From Acanthaster planci (taxonomy: Eukaryota > Echinodermata > Asteroidea > Valvatida > Acanthasteridae): a DNA stretch of 63,227 bases. This document shows, one piece after another, positions 33,830 through 46,594 of the stretch (position 1 is its first letter; every line of letters starts with the position of its first letter). The translations under genes and the position numbers were made by a program. Below the pieces are notes generated by a model. The model did not search any database, was not told the DNA's origin, and saw only the letters and a program-made list of their open reading frames with translations. The stretch lies in contig NW_019091380.1 in the NCBI RefSeq assembly GCF_001949145.1, forward strand, positions 688,716-751,942, read 5' to 3'.

Positions 33830-34198
33830 TGGGTGGGTTGGGCCACCACTCTTTCCTGCATGGTTCGGCCGGCTGGCAAACGGCGCGCTAACTCTACTCA
33901 CTGTATGTACTACGACGCGTATTCGGCGGAAGCGGCTGCTGTATGTGTAGAGGGCGCTTTTCAAAAGTATAATTTCAAGCAGCTGTTGTCTACCTAGTAC
34001 CTAGCTCAGTATACATGAACAGTGCACGACGCGTCGTGTACATATGTACACTGTACATGTACATGTAAATGAAAACAACTTCTTAGATAAAAACGCGGCT
34101 ACGTGTTTACGTCCCTGCTCTGGCACTGTCTAGTATTCATTTTAACGCCCGAGGCCTCTTCCAGTCATAGTTGTGGCTAGCAAACCCATGGCAAATGC
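33830..34198 (+). promoter_or_regulatory. CpG-rich candidate promoter and 5' UTR exon of ZF2
   Basis: A CpG-dense island (gttcggccggctgg, cggcgcgc, gacgcgtattcggcgg, acgacgcgtcg) in AT-rich surroundings, ending at a strong donor ATGC|gtaagt (34198). The next good acceptor in an exon-like context is tctttag at 36396, just before the ZF2 start. If spliced, the ATG at 34188 would open a short uORF ending TGA soon after the junction. No TATA box is evident. Confidence 0.4.
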
Positions 34199-36540
34199 GT
34201 AAGTACCCAAGGCAGTTTAATTTGGCATTCTGAGAAATTTGATACAGTTTTTTTCACATCTTTTGTAACAAAAAAAAAAAGCAAACTAAAACTGAAAAAA
34301 AACTAACGTTAGACCTATCATGCCTATTGATGAGTATTGTGGATGAATTTTCTAAGTAAATGGTTCGGAATTTTTTTAGCTAAATTTTACTTTTTAGGAC
34401 ATAGGCTATGTTATTACATTCTGACAGTCGTTACAACATTTAAGGGAAAATTAGTGTTGTCCGCATATGGAACTCTTTCCCTGAAGTTTACTGTACCTGT
34501 GTACAGTACTGTAGCCCTATGTCGGATCAGCAATTAGCAGTAAAGTTATGGCTGATTGCTGTCCATAAAGGGCTACAATGTAACCTTGGGGGAAAGGACG
34601 TACATTATGATGTATAATCATGGAGGAAGGACACAAACCATGGTATAATCTGTGCTTTGTTTTGTGTTATTGGATGCTCCGTGCCCATATACATGTAGAC
34701 CTTCTCCTGTTACTAAGATGATAGGTGATGATGGATGCCTGATTTGATTTGTATTTTAAAATTGTGCAAGCTTAGCATATTATGTGTCCAACTTTGAGAC
34801 TTCATCACTGTCAACACTGAGTTGCAGTTCCTAGCTGATAGCTTAATCTTTCTTGTTTATCTTCATAAACAGAGCATCTTTTGGCAGAAGTACACCAGCC
34901 AACTACTTCTTTATTTGTTGAAGCTGAAGATTCCGTTGTGACCAAGGTGGAGTTGAGGAGGTAACATACAACACTGTACTGACACTCTACTCCTAAGAGC
35001 AATTGCAAAATGTGGTGGGAAAATTATGGTCTGTGCATGTGTCATGTATTTGACTAAATAGGAGCTGAGCGTGTGAGGTATTATGGCTTTTATTTTTGAT
35101 AAGCTAAGGAAGTTTTCTCCCGGAGTCGAGGCCTACTGAAGTGTGAGTGTATCACAGAGGCTGTCATGTAAGGAAAAGACTTCCATATGAGTTGCCTATT
35201 CGAATTCTACCCTGAATTGTAAACTGTGTGTACTGACACAAAGAGCGCCCTCACTTGAAATATGTTCACATATAATTGTGGAGGTCTTTTAAAAAGATAT
35301 CATTAGTAATTATAAATAATTACCTGTACAGTTGACTAACTTGATGTTGACAATTCTTGTGGAAATATTTTTTTCCAAAAAAGTGCAGTGTTCCCAATTT
35401 ATTTACACCAGGATCCATATTACTGATCATCAAAACAAATTTCGAACCACAAGTTTCTGATCCGATACCCTATCTTGTTCACCTTTGGGGAAGGCTGTTT
35501 TGAAAGGGAGTTGGAAAAATCTGATATTTTCTGTAAGAATGGTTGATGGTGCAGTGCAGGAGCGATTGTGCAAATTGATTGGTCACAGCCGGCATGTGCA
35601 GAGTATGTGGGAATCAACATGCAGGCGACAACTGGAGTGAAACTATTTTCAATCAGTTTTGATACACGTCTGTTTACTGTAAAAAATGGAGTGGAACAAA
35701 AATTACATTGTACACAAGACTGATGATATCAAAATTGAAATAGTTTTTTTGTGTGTTCAAAGTGAACGCTTTCTCTTAATTTCATTGTCCAACAAGTGTT
35801 GGACAATGGCATTGCTGGGGGTGTGCTTTGGGGGTGCATACTGCCTCAAAAAAATCCCCCAACTGGAAACTGTTACAGAAAATAATGGTATTATCAAGAA
35901 CATACTGGGACTTGAGCCCCCGCCCCTCCCCAACTGTAACATCCATCTCCCACACTTGCCCCCTTCAGTGAGAATCCTGGCTGTGCCACCTCTTGTTAGA
36001 GTGTTAGCCAAAATGCATACAACCAATGGGAAAATACCTGTACTGAAATAGTCAGTTGCATGGAGCTGCTCAGGTCCAGTTGCCTACATTGTAAGCAGGC
36101 CGAGTGCCAGTCACAAGAAATGTACATAGAACAATTTCTGTGGCAACAATGTTCTTTGCTAAGCAAATTCGCCGAGCTCGGACGCTCAGTGAAATTAACC
36201 CCAAGCTAACCTGACTATAATCCACTTGCCCTCTTTACACATTTATACTGCTTTGTGTCATATCTTATCAGGCGAAGGCATAGTTATGCACCATACATGT
36301 ACGTAGATCGCGTGCTCTTATACGCAAAGGCTTGAAACTTGAAAGAAAGTTTCTGGAGTTTTTGACTACCAAAGCCTATTTTCTGTGTATCTTTAGATTA
36401 GAATTCCTGTCCAGTGACCAGGAGTGAGACCTTGCTCTGCCCACTACTGATGCTACTGATGACAGCTGATCTTAAGTCCAATTGGACTGTGAGCCTTTCA
36501 GTGAAGTTACCCACCAGACAGTAGTAAAAAGTAGCCCACT
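34199..36540 (+). other. Probable ZF2 5' intron and UTR
   Basis: Between the candidate first-exon donor (34198) and the acceptor at 36396. Contains a dispersed-repeat fragment at 34335-34480 and an 11-bp-stem hairpin cattgtccaac/gttggacaatg at 35783-35808. Sequence after 36397 (gaattcctgtccagtgacca) resembles ZF3 at 47297 (gaaatcctgtcctgtgacaa). Confidence 0.5.
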
Positions 36541-39500
36541 ATGTCATCGCTAGAGGCATTTGCTGACTGCCCTTTAGTTCATGTAATTGGTAAAGATGCT
36601 TTTCCACACGCAGAGAAATTTGAACAATGCCAAGTCACAGGCACTGATGAGAAATCACGCCTGTGTGAAATATGTGGCAAAAGGTTTCGTCTGATGGCCG
36701 ATCTACGCAGACACCTGAAGTGCCACGCAGGAGTGAGGCCATTCATGTGCGACATCTGCGGCAAGAAACTGAGTTCGAAATGCACACTGAGAGCCCACTT
36801 GAGGTTCCATAGTGGGGAGAAGTTGTTCATGTGTGAAATTTGCGGCAAGACATTCTCACAGAGGGGCCAGCTGACAATGCACCAGTATGAACACCCCGGA
36901 AACTTTGCCTGCGACATTTGCGACAAATTGTTCCTCCAGGAGAGCAGCCTCACACTGCACCGTCAGATGCAGCACCCGGGGCGCAATCTGAAACAGTTTG
37001 GCTGTGAGCTCTGCCCCATGTCCTTCACAACAGAGAGCAGGCTCAGAGCTCACTGCAGAAGACATGTCATGGAAAAGCCTTTTATCTGTAGCATTTGCAG
37101 CAAGGGCTTCTTGTCCAGGGCCTGTCTAGACGTGCACCAGAGAGTCCACACCGGCGAGAGACCTTTCTCTTGCGATATCTGCAAGAAAGCCTTCAAGCAA
37201 AAAGGCTCTCTAACGGCACACCTTAAGATCCACCGAGGTGAGAAGTTCTTCAACTGTGGTGTCTGTGGCAAAGCATTTTTTGAAAGAAGCGCCCTCAAGG
37301 TCCATCATAGGCGGCAGCATGAAGAGAAGCGCATAGCATGTGGCACTTGCGGCAAACTCTTTGCAGACGGCAGCTCTCTGAGAGGGCACCAGAAAATCCA
37401 CACAGGAGAGAAGTCTTATGCCTGTGATTTTTGTGGCCGGAAGTTCTTCACTAGTGTAGCCATGAAACATCATCGATTTGGCCACACTGGAGAGAAGCCG
37501 TATGCCTGTGACCTCTGTGGCAAGGCTTTCAGACAAAAAGGCAATCTTAAATCCCATCTACTTCGGCACTCTAAAGGTAAAAAAATCACATCTGAGAGAG
37601 CAGGCGCAACAAAGGTAGTCGGTCAAGAGAAACCGTCTTTGGAGCAACTCAAATGTGACTTTTGCGGGCGAGGGTTTTGCTACCGAAGCCAGCTGGAAAT
37701 CCACCGCCGGTCCCACACAGGGGAGAGGCCGTTTGTGTGCAGCATTTGCGACAAGGGGTTCTCTACAAAGGGAATGCTGACAACCCACCAATTTTTACAT
37801 GCTGAAACCAAGCCGTTCGGGTGCAAAATTTGTAACAAAACTTTCACACAAAAAGGGAACCTTAAAAAGCATCTGTTGGTCCACACTGCAGAGAAACCAC
37901 ATACCTATGACCTCTGCGGCAAGGCAAATGAACAAACAGGCAACCTTCAAGCCCACCAGCAGCATCCCATGGGTGAAGAAGTTGCATTGAATACCACAGA
38001 CGCAGCAAAGAAAGTCTGTCAAGAGAGGCCCACTGCAGAGCAACTCAAATGTGACTTTTGTGTACGAGAGTTTCGCTACCGCAGCCAGCTGGAGGTTCAC
38101 CGCCGGTCCCACACGGGGGAGAGACCATTTGTGTGCATTATTTGTGACAAGGCGTTCTCCACAAAGGGAATGCTGGCAACCCACCAATTTGTACATGCCA
38201 AAACCAAGCCATTTGGGTGCGAATTTTGTAACAAAACTTTCACACAAAAAGGGCACCTTAAAAAGCATCTGTTGGTCCACACTGGAGAGAAACCACTTAC
38301 CTATGACCTCTGCGTTAAGGCAATCGAACAAACAGGCAACCTTCAAGCCCACCAGCAGTATCCCATAGGTGAAAAAGTTGCATCGGATACCACAGGCACA
38401 GCAAAGAAAGTCTGTCAAGAGAGGCCCACTGCAGAGCAACTCAAATGTGACTTTTGTGTACGAGAGTTTCGCTACCGCAGCCAGCTGGAGGTTCACCGCC
38501 GGTCCCACACGGGGGAGAGACCATTTGTGTGCACTATTTGTGACAAGGGGTTCTCCACAAAGGGAATGCTGGCAACCCACCAATTTGTACATGCCAAAAC
38601 CAAGCCATTTGGGTGCAAAATTTGTAACAAAACTTTCACACAAAAAGCAAAACTTCAGGCCCACCTGCTGGTCCATAGTAAGGAGAGACCATATGTGTGC
38701 GACATTTGCCGCAAAGGCTTCAGGCAGAAGAGCGTTCTCAAAAAGCACTTGAAGGTGCACGTCGGTGAAGACAAATCTTCCTGTGGTAGCAGCCAAGCAC
38801 CATCACTCAGGAGAGGTTCATCGGAGCTTATGAAGTGCAGTCCTCAACATGATGGTGTCCACTCTTCACCCATGCCCTACACGTGCGGCATTTGTGCCGA
38901 ATCCTTCAAGCGGAAATGTAGTCTTCGTTGTCACCACAGGGCTCAGCACACTGGGAGGAACGGAGATGTAGCGAGGCAACAGGGGGAACCATTGACCTGC
39001 AGCTTCTGCGGCAAAACCTTCATGCAGATTGGTAGTCTGTCAACTCACCAAATTCAGAAGCACCTCAAAAAAGTCCACTTTCCACCTTATGCATGTGGCA
39101 TTTGTGCTAAAACCTTCAATCGAAAATGTAGTCTTCTTTTTCACTACAGGGCTCAGCACACTGAGAAGAATGGAGAAGTTGTGAGGCCACAGGGGAAACC
39201 ATTCACTTGCAGCGCCTACGGTAAAACTCACACACGTAAATGTAAAGATAGTCTATCAGTGACTCACCAAAGGGTGCATCGCATCAAAAAGAAGGTGGCA
39301 AAGTCTGCTAAGTTGAGCTCGCGCAGAGAGAAAGTACCCTCCCCTAGCAAGAGCCAGAAAAAGGTCAAGAGAGTTGTCCCTAGAGAAAAAAGAAAGAAGT
39401 GGTTTTCCTGCGATATTTGCGGCAAAAGGTTTGTTTGCTCTGACAAATTAAGACCTCATCGGCTTTGCCATGCGGCAAAAGAGAAATTCGTTTGCGGCAT

Positions 39501-40988
39501 CTGTAGCATTACCTTTTCGGAAGAAGCCCATCTCAGGAATCACGAACGTGATCATCATGATCAAGGCAACTTCCCCATTGGAGTCAAAACCTATTCCTGT
39601 AGCACTTGCAGTGAATCATTTTCCCATGTACACGCCTTCCTGCGTCACCTGGAGTTCCACAACGAACATCAGCCTGTGAACCATCTTGGACAATTTGGAC
39701 TTGGTCAGAGTGTCGACCCTGTAGAATCCCTGCCAGTGCTAGTGAAGTTGGAGCCTTACGAAGAGACCAACACTGAGGCCACACGACATGGTAACCGTTG
39801 TTTTCTTAGAAACTTTTTAAAATCTGCTTGATCCAAATTCATTGCAGGGATTTGCAGGGATGTTTGATTTGAAAGGCTTATCTCAATGCCTTAATGCTTT
39901 TGAGTTTATTTTGCCACTGCAATGAAAATACACGCATTTTACAAGTATTCAGCACTTCACCACTCCGTATACATGATGTAAATACATGTGCATTCTGAAA
40001 TTGATATCTGAGCCAAAGCCAGTTGAAGCGAGCATTTTTGATGAAGTATGTTTAGCAGTCTCATAGTTGATGATTTTGCCTAGAGGGAATCAGTTACGTC
40101 ATTTGGCTGCTTTCATGCAGAGTTGTGGAAGGTACCAAACCACTTCTGTAAGGATCCGATCCACTTCGAGTCTTATTCAAATATAAATGCTTGCTTTTCC
40201 ACGTACTCATCTCAGTTAGTCACCTGGAGGTCCACACTGAAGACCAACCAACGAACCATCTTGGACAAGTTGGACTTGATCAGAGTGTCAACCCAGTACA
40301 ATCTCTACCAGTTCTTGTGAGGTTGGAGCCCTGTGAAGAAACCACCAGCGAGTCCTCACAGCATGGTAATGTTACATGAATTTATTTTCATAGTAAATAT
40401 GAAAGGTTCTGGAAGTTTTCAGCCAAATTATTGTAATTCTATATGAACTACATAAAGCCTAAAAGAGTTTCCGTGGTTTTCCTAACCTTTCTTTCTTTTT
40501 TGTATTCCTTCTGCCTCTGCCACAGAAAGAGTGTACATGTGCAATATTCGGGTGTTTAGAATTACCAGACCATATTTTGCACATCCAGATCTTATAATTT
40601 ACGTCCAGTACTTATAATGTCATTTTTACAAGTGAAATCTCCATCTGTTGCAGAATGCAAACCAGTTGGAGCCAGTATTTCTGATGCAGCATGTTTGACA
40701 GTCCTGGTGTTTCGGGATTTGGGCCCAGAGGATTTATTTATATCATTTTACTGATGAGTGCTAGGTTCAGTGAGGATTCAATCCATTCCAAATTACTGTT
40801 TATTTTCCCAAGCGTACGAGTTGCTGTGTCACCAGGAGGTCCACACTGAAGACCAGCCAGTGAACCATCTTGGACAAGTTGGACTTGATCAGAATAGAGA
40901 TGCTGTAAGGTCTCTACCAGTGCCTGTGAAGTTGGAGCCCTGGGAAGAGACCAGCTTGGAGATAATACAGTATATCAAGGATATTTAA
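36541..40988 (+). CDS. C2H2 poly-zinc-finger protein ZF2, 3 exons, about 1191 aa
   Basis: Exons 36541-39790, 40216-40365, 40813-40988; total 3576 nt in frame. The large exon has a 45-residue leader (MSSLEAFADC..., no known domain), then about 27 intact C2H2 fingers with TGEKPF-type linkers and three decayed ones. Two of those begin TYDLC and end in Pro (first Cys and last His lost); one begins CSAYGK. A basic Lys-rich stretch near residues 915-950 may act as a nuclear signal. The exon ends with finger CSTCSESF...HLEFH, linker QPVNHLGQ and tail LPVLVKLEPYEE, then donor CATG|gtaacc in phase 1. If that intron were retained, 13 residues and a stop follow. ATG 36541 matches the ZF3 start, and an acceptor-like tctttag at 36396 suggests a 5' UTR intron. 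Likely a nuclear DNA-binding protein; target unknown. Confidence 0.88.
40216..40365 (+). CDS. ZF2 exon 2: half-finger/linker/VRLEP cassette
   Basis: A 150-nt symmetric phase 1-1 exon between acceptor atctcag and donor CATG|gtaatg. It encodes SHLEVHTEDQPTNHLGQVGL, then a tail with LPVLVRLEPCEE and TSESSQHG. HLEVH is the second half of a C2H2 finger without its Cys pair. The remainder repeats the end of the large exon, so this is a duplicated exon. The Lys of the VKLE motif is Arg here. It can be skipped without changing frame. Confidence 0.8.
40813..40988 (+). CDS. ZF2 exon 3: terminal half-finger/VKLEP exon
   Basis: Acceptor tttattttcccaag at 40812 gives phase 1, as required. Encodes AYELLCHQEVHTEDQPVNHL, GQVGLDQ, and LPVPVKLEPWEE, then runs to TAA at 40986-40988. 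A third copy of the linker-VKLEP module, with the finger His changed (HQEVH). Its exon start (ELLCHQ) matches the ZF3 terminal exon (DLLRQ), so those two are paralogous exons. Confidence 0.75.
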
Positions 40989-41251
40989 ATTTGTTTCCAT
41001 GTAGCATCTTGTAGTTCTCTTCTCCCCCCCCCCCCAATATACGAAAGTGTCAGTCAAGTTATTTCCCAACAAACTTTAACCACTTCATTCCGGGGCATTT
41101 TTCAATGTTGATGATGCTGGGCCGGCATGACTCATTTTTTCCATTTTCAAAATCCTTCAAAAATTCATCATTTCATTTAACGGTCGTTTATAGCCACACA
41201 AAGTAATCTTTAGGCACTACTCTAAGTTGACAGGTGACCTTCATTGATGCC

Positions 41252-41991
41252 NNNNNNNNNNNNNNNNNNNNNNNNNNNNNNNNNNNNNNNNNNNNNNNNN
41301 NNNNNNNNNNNNNNNNNNNNNNNNNNNNNNNNNNNNNNNNNNNNNNNNNNNNNNNNNNNNNNNNNNNNNNNNNNNNNNNNNNNNNNNNNNNNNNNNNNNN
41401 NNNNNNNNNNNNNNNNNNNNNNNNNNNNNNNNNNNNNNNNNNNNNNNNNNNNNNNNNNNNNNNNNNNNNNNNNNNNNNNNNNNNNNNNNNNNNNNNNNNN
41501 NNNNNNNNNNNNNNNNNNNNNNNNNNNNNNNNNNNNNNNNNNNNNNNNNNNNNNNNNNNNNNNNNNNNNNNNNNNNNNNNNNNNNNNNNNNNNNNNNNNN
41601 NNNNNNNNNNNNNNNNNNNNNNNNNNNNNNNNNNNNNNNNNNNNNNNNNNNNNNNNNNNNNNNNNNNNNNNNNNNNNNNNNNNNNNNNNNNNNNNNNNNN
41701 NNNNNNNNNNNNNNNNNNNNNNNNNNNNNNNNNNNNNNNNNNNNNNNNNNNNNNNNNNNNNNNNNNNNNNNNNNNNNNNNNNNNNNNNNNNNNNNNNNNN
41801 NNNNNNNNNNNNNNNNNNNNNNNNNNNNNNNNNNNNNNNNNNNNNNNNNNNNNNNNNNNNNNNNNNNNNNNNNNNNNNNNNNNNNNNNNNNNNNNNNNNN
41901 NNNNNNNNNNNNNNNNNNNNNNNNNNNNNNNNNNNNNNNNNNNNNNNNNNNNNNNNNNNNNNNNNNNNNNNNNNNNNNNNNNNNNNNNNNN
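41252..41991. other. Assembly gap (740 N)
   Basis: All N. The gap cuts repeat copy 2 on its left (41075-41251). On its right the first bases are gctgtgaacctcttgaa|gtaagtacc, an ideal donor site, so an exon end may lie partly in the gap. A possible poly(A) signal aataaa is at 42933. Confidence 0.98.
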
Positions 41992-44900
41992 GCTGTGAAC
42001 CTCTTGAAGTAAGTACCTAATTACGTTTATTACGGTGTAGTGAATTTCAGAAAAGTTTGAATGTTAAGTTCCGAATAGCCAAAAACAATGTTCTGGAGGC
42101 ATGTTAGATCTGCCATATTGAAAAAAAGAGGAAAACTTGCCCAGAGAATGGATTAAAACTTCCCATGCTTATTGAATCTGCAGTTAATTGGTTACCTAGG
42201 TTTCCTAGTTTAAATTTCCTCTTCTACAGAGTTGTTCTCTGATTTTCCTTTTTAAAGCTAAAAGTACCAATGGATGGTAGTTTCAACCAGTTTTAACAAT
42301 TATTGAATCAATCAGTGCAATTATTTACAAAGTTTTATTTCTCACTGTTCTCTAATGTATACATGTAGATAAATGTTGCTTTGCTTTGATAACTAAGCTT
42401 TTGTTCAGTCTTTTTTTTAATAACATGCAGAAACTTTATACTGCACCTGGACTTTTTGTTGTAAGAATTGACATTTTTCATTGATTTTTGTGGAGAAATT
42501 GTTACAGCTAAATTTTTTTGTGCATGTTTTAAGAGAAGCTTTCATTTATTATTAAAATCATTTTGGGGAATACTTTTGACAAGTCAACAAAATGTAGTGT
42601 TTGTATCAGAGGGAAAGTTACCACTGGTGATACTTTTAAGAGCAGTTTAACACATGCATACATGTATATTACAATGTAAATGATATGACACCTTTGCCTT
42701 TTAGTAACAATTGAGCTGATGTAACTCATATCTATGACACTGTCTTTTTAAAACGTACATTTATAACATAACAGTTTCTTTGGGAAGGCCTGTAATAAGG
42801 TTTATTGTTGTTTTTTCACATGGCAAATGAAGCAGTCCAACTTCTCAACAACTCAGTTCAGTGCCAGCGTCCATTGCCAGAAAAACCTACTCTTCCAGTG
42901 TGTGGATGAGGTGCCATAGGCTTCCGAGGATGGAATAAAGTGCAAACCACACGTACATAAACCACAATTTGGGTTCAATTAAATTTTACAGCCATAAGAT
43001 GTGAAACAGGTTGATGCAGGAGGTATGTAAAAAGTCTCAACTTATGCAGGGAAAAAAGAGAAGTGACACTGACACAGGATGATATGAGTGCATTATGTGA
43101 AATCATGCTTCTTTTACCGATTGTCATCACAACAGCGTTTGGTATAAATCAGGTGGCTGGAGGACTACATGAAACAGGTTGTAGATGAATGTAACTGCGC
43201 GATCCCTTTGAACGATGACAAACAGTAGATGGGCAAGCCAGGGCCAATGCAATTTTCTGATCTTTGCATGTTGGTCAACATGTTTAATCTTCTAGGGGAA
43301 ATCCCTCATTTGACACCCCTATCTTCACTTGAAGAAACCCTTATGTTTGTACTCAGTTGTTGTAATTGTAACTATCTTGTACATATGATTGCAATGACTT
43401 TCCTGTTCAAGCAAGACTGTTCAAAACAAGTCCTATAGAACTGTATCAAACAGAGTGAAAGAAAATGAACATTGGTGATGCCATGTTGTCTCTGGTTTGA
43501 GAACTTTTAATCAATTTTTTGCAGACGTTTTTGTATTCATTTGTCTCAGATATGATCTATTTTGCTTATCGCCCAGTGCCTGAACAGGGCGCTGGGAAGG
43601 GCCGATTACCTAGCACATATTTTCGTGAAGGAAATACATCATGTGGGGTCACAGCTAACGACACGCAGGGCAATGTGGGTAATTATTTTATGATGTAAGC
43701 CGACACTTGACCTGTGCTAAGGCATTGCCATTGGCTAACCAACAACTTCAAATAATGCTTGGCAACAGGAAGTGATAACCTCGCAGTTGGAAGTCGTGCA
43801 CGTAGTAGCCAATCACAGTGCAAAGCCATCAGCCCTTTCCATTACCCTGTTTGTTCGCTGGGCAACGAGCGAAACTATCCATCTGTACTAAATGTACTCT
43901 GTAGGTCTGAAACCAAATCTACCTTAACTAAGGTGCCTTATCATTAATTGGACCACTATTGACAAGAGGTGAGGGGTCTAAATGTAGGTGAACCATAAAC
44001 ATAAGAAGAGCATATTCTATACCCGTCTTTAAAGTTAACCACGACCAGTCTTTTGTTTGTTTGTTTTTTCAACGTTATGGTTATATGCAATCTGACATTT
44101 TTTTCTGTTTAATTTATCTGACCAAGTGATTTGGGTACTTTCCTCAAATAAACCCTTTTGGGCTGAGTGAAACATTTTGATTGGATTTTTATTTCATGGA
44201 GAGGAGGCAGTAATTTTTTAAGGCCTTTTTCTTTGTTGAACCTTTTGGTGTTTACCACATACATCTGATGCTTAGTAACAGTCAAAATATGCTGCATAAT
44301 TAAAACCAACAACAGAAAAGGGGTGGGGAAACAGAATGGTTGCCAGAAAAAAGCAAGTCAGGTATGAAATCTGCTTTTTTTCAGTTGTGTGTCTCATTTT
44401 TTGGGTAATTTTTTAAATACTTCATGCCCCTATAATCTCTTGAGACAGCTTTTCACCCACCTTCAAAACTGATTTAACATTGATTTTTTTCTTGGTGCCT
44501 GTTTCAGGAAGAAAGTCCCCATTCTTCCAGTTCACAAACTTTATGACAAGGAATTCTGATGCTGCTCCATTAAGATGGAGCATCCAATTACATGCACCAC
44601 TATACAAAAAAAAGCAAAACTTGCTTTTTAAAATCAATCCGGAGATTGGATTTAATTATTTTGTGTGTGTTTGGCACCAAGAAATTAGTTAGATGAAAAA
44701 TTTGAAAAAGTGCTGTAATGCCTTTCAGTAAAGTACAGAAAAATGCTGAAAAATCCCTTTCACAGCAGCCTTGTATTTTTGGATGCAACATCTACCTATT
44801 TGGAAAATGAGCCATGTCACCAATTACCGTGCCAGTACCCTATCCATACTTAATGCTTATTCGTTTTTAAATGGACTACAAAACAGCTTGATGTCAAATT

Positions 44901-45639
44901 TTCCCAGCCCCGGTACTTTTTTAAGGTTTGGCAAAATGATATGGCAGACGACGTAGTTCGTTACGTTACTAACCCAAGCGTAAATGAGCCCAACTAAGAA
45001 ATGGGTACCATATAGGAATCCAAGCTCACGGGTAAGGTGAGTGCACAGTACTAGTATCAACGTAAATATTGAAAGTCGGCACCTTACTATTGTTTAAAGG
45101 TTGGCAAAAGTAATACTGACGCTCAGTTTATTTCTGAAGTTTATCTCAAACTGGAATGAATGTGAACTGAACTGAAAATGTTTGATAAAAGCAAAAGCTT
45201 CCAAAGTTCTCAGCCTCGGATTTTGAAGTTGTTTTCGTGCCTGGTGCCAATACGTAGTGCAACAGCATTTTTCCCAGGGGTGTTCAGGGAGTCAGGGTAC
45301 CGTCACGAGATAGAACTCGGATGCAGTTTGTCAAATCAGACTTTTAATCAGAGCGGCAGATGTCACCTACCTGTACAAACTACATATGCGTATGCAAGGC
45401 TCTTACTATATCTTAGGCCTAGCTAGACCTGCTTGTTAAACAAAATCCTAATAGTAATGAGTTGAAACTTAAGAGGGATTGTGGAAAGTTCCATATTTCG
45501 GACAACACTTGTTGCTGTTCCAAAGGCTTAGTGCCTTACTGAGTTAGGGCCTGACATATAATTCTCCGTCATATATGATAGAGGACTGCGTTTGGACCTG
45601 TTAACGGGTCTATGATGCCCCTACTCCCCTAGCCTGTGG
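41992..45639. other. Intergenic, ZF2 to ZF3
   Basis: No gene recognised. A CpG-rich patch with CCAAT boxes (gccattggctaacc, agccaatcacagtg) at 43640-43880 may be regulatory. Confidence 0.5.
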
Positions 45640-45850
45640 GCATTTGTAAACCTTCCTATGGCCCATAGGGGGCAGCGCAGTCATCCGGCATTCTTACAAA
45701 ATGGCATTGTGCTCGTAAAAACAGTGACCATGGCAACATACGCACACACCAGCTAGTCCGAGGATCAGGTTACACAGTCATTTCTTTGATCAGTACATAT
45801 ACATGTCTGTGCGCGCTCGTTGCAGTTGTTTTCATCGGCGCGCTGTGGTT
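45640..45850 (+). promoter_or_regulatory. Candidate regulatory island upstream of ZF3 with RFX X-box and CTCF-like core
   Basis: A CpG-rich stretch (gtgcgcgctcgttg, catcggcgcgctg) about 1.5 kb before ZF3. It holds GTGACCATGGCAAC at 45724-45737, a perfect fit to the RFX consensus GTNRCC-N(0-3)-RGYAAC, and CCATAGGGGGCAGCG at about 45663-45677, similar to the CTCF core. It may be the ZF3 promoter, by analogy with the ZF2 island about 2.3 kb before its ATG. Function is inferred from motif match only. Confidence 0.35.
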
Positions 45851-45939
45851 GCTCCCCACAATTTTGTGAAACTCTTGGATGTCCGCGCTGACCCAAGGAA
45901 GAATTAGATTTAAGCCTAAGTTGTCAGGCTTACCAGATG

Positions 45940-46030
45940 CCAATGATATTTCATCAAACTCCAGGGTTAATTTTGTAGAAAGAGGGCAGGATTTGATTTT
46001 TTGGGGGGAAATTATGGGGTAAAAATGATA
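45940..46030 (-). repeat. Dispersed repeat, inverse copy at 56556-56660
   Basis: ccagggttaattttgtagaa then agagggcagg and gaaattatggggtaaa are matched in reverse complement by tttaccccataatttccctc, ccctctttctacaaaattaa and ccctgcagt at 56569 onward. Confidence 0.6.
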
Positions 46031-46594
46031 CATACATGTACTTGTACATATGAAACTGTGATTCTAGATTTGCCCTTGAATCTAACCCGTGGTTCACATT
46101 TGGACAGAACATGACGTTGAACATGTCCAAAACTGAGGGCATAGACATGTGTCTCGTTACTTTCGTGCATTAACCTCAATGTGAGATAATCAACATAAGT
46201 CTGCAAATACTGGCCCCATGGATGAGCTGACTTTTTTTAAAGGAAGCGTTCACCTTTGCCCAGAACTTAATGCTTTTTACAAGGCAACTGTAACCGTTAA
46301 CATTTTCAATAAAAAATTGTTCCAGTAGGAGAGTATTATTCTGTGAAGCTTGAGTCATTGGAAGCAGTATTCTATGAAATATAAGCTTGTAAATTATAAG
46401 ATTTTTGCAAGGGAAAAGATTGCCTCTTTGCAGGCACCAAAATGAATTGTCAAGGAAAAGCTGCAAAGCTGCAGAGCCTGATATTTCAGGCTCTGCTCTC
46501 CCCGATAACAAAAATCCCGTGAACAACGAACATGCATTTCTAAAGATGAGAACTTCTTTTGAGTTCAGTCGGCCAAATCCATAGAACTTTAAAG

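Noticed and set aside
37795-38796. 333-aa open frame on the minus strand
   Set aside because: Antisense shadow of the repeated zinc-finger array, kept open by its codon pattern.
41234-42020. Open frames across 41.2-42.0 kb
   Set aside because: They consist of unknown residues from the N gap.
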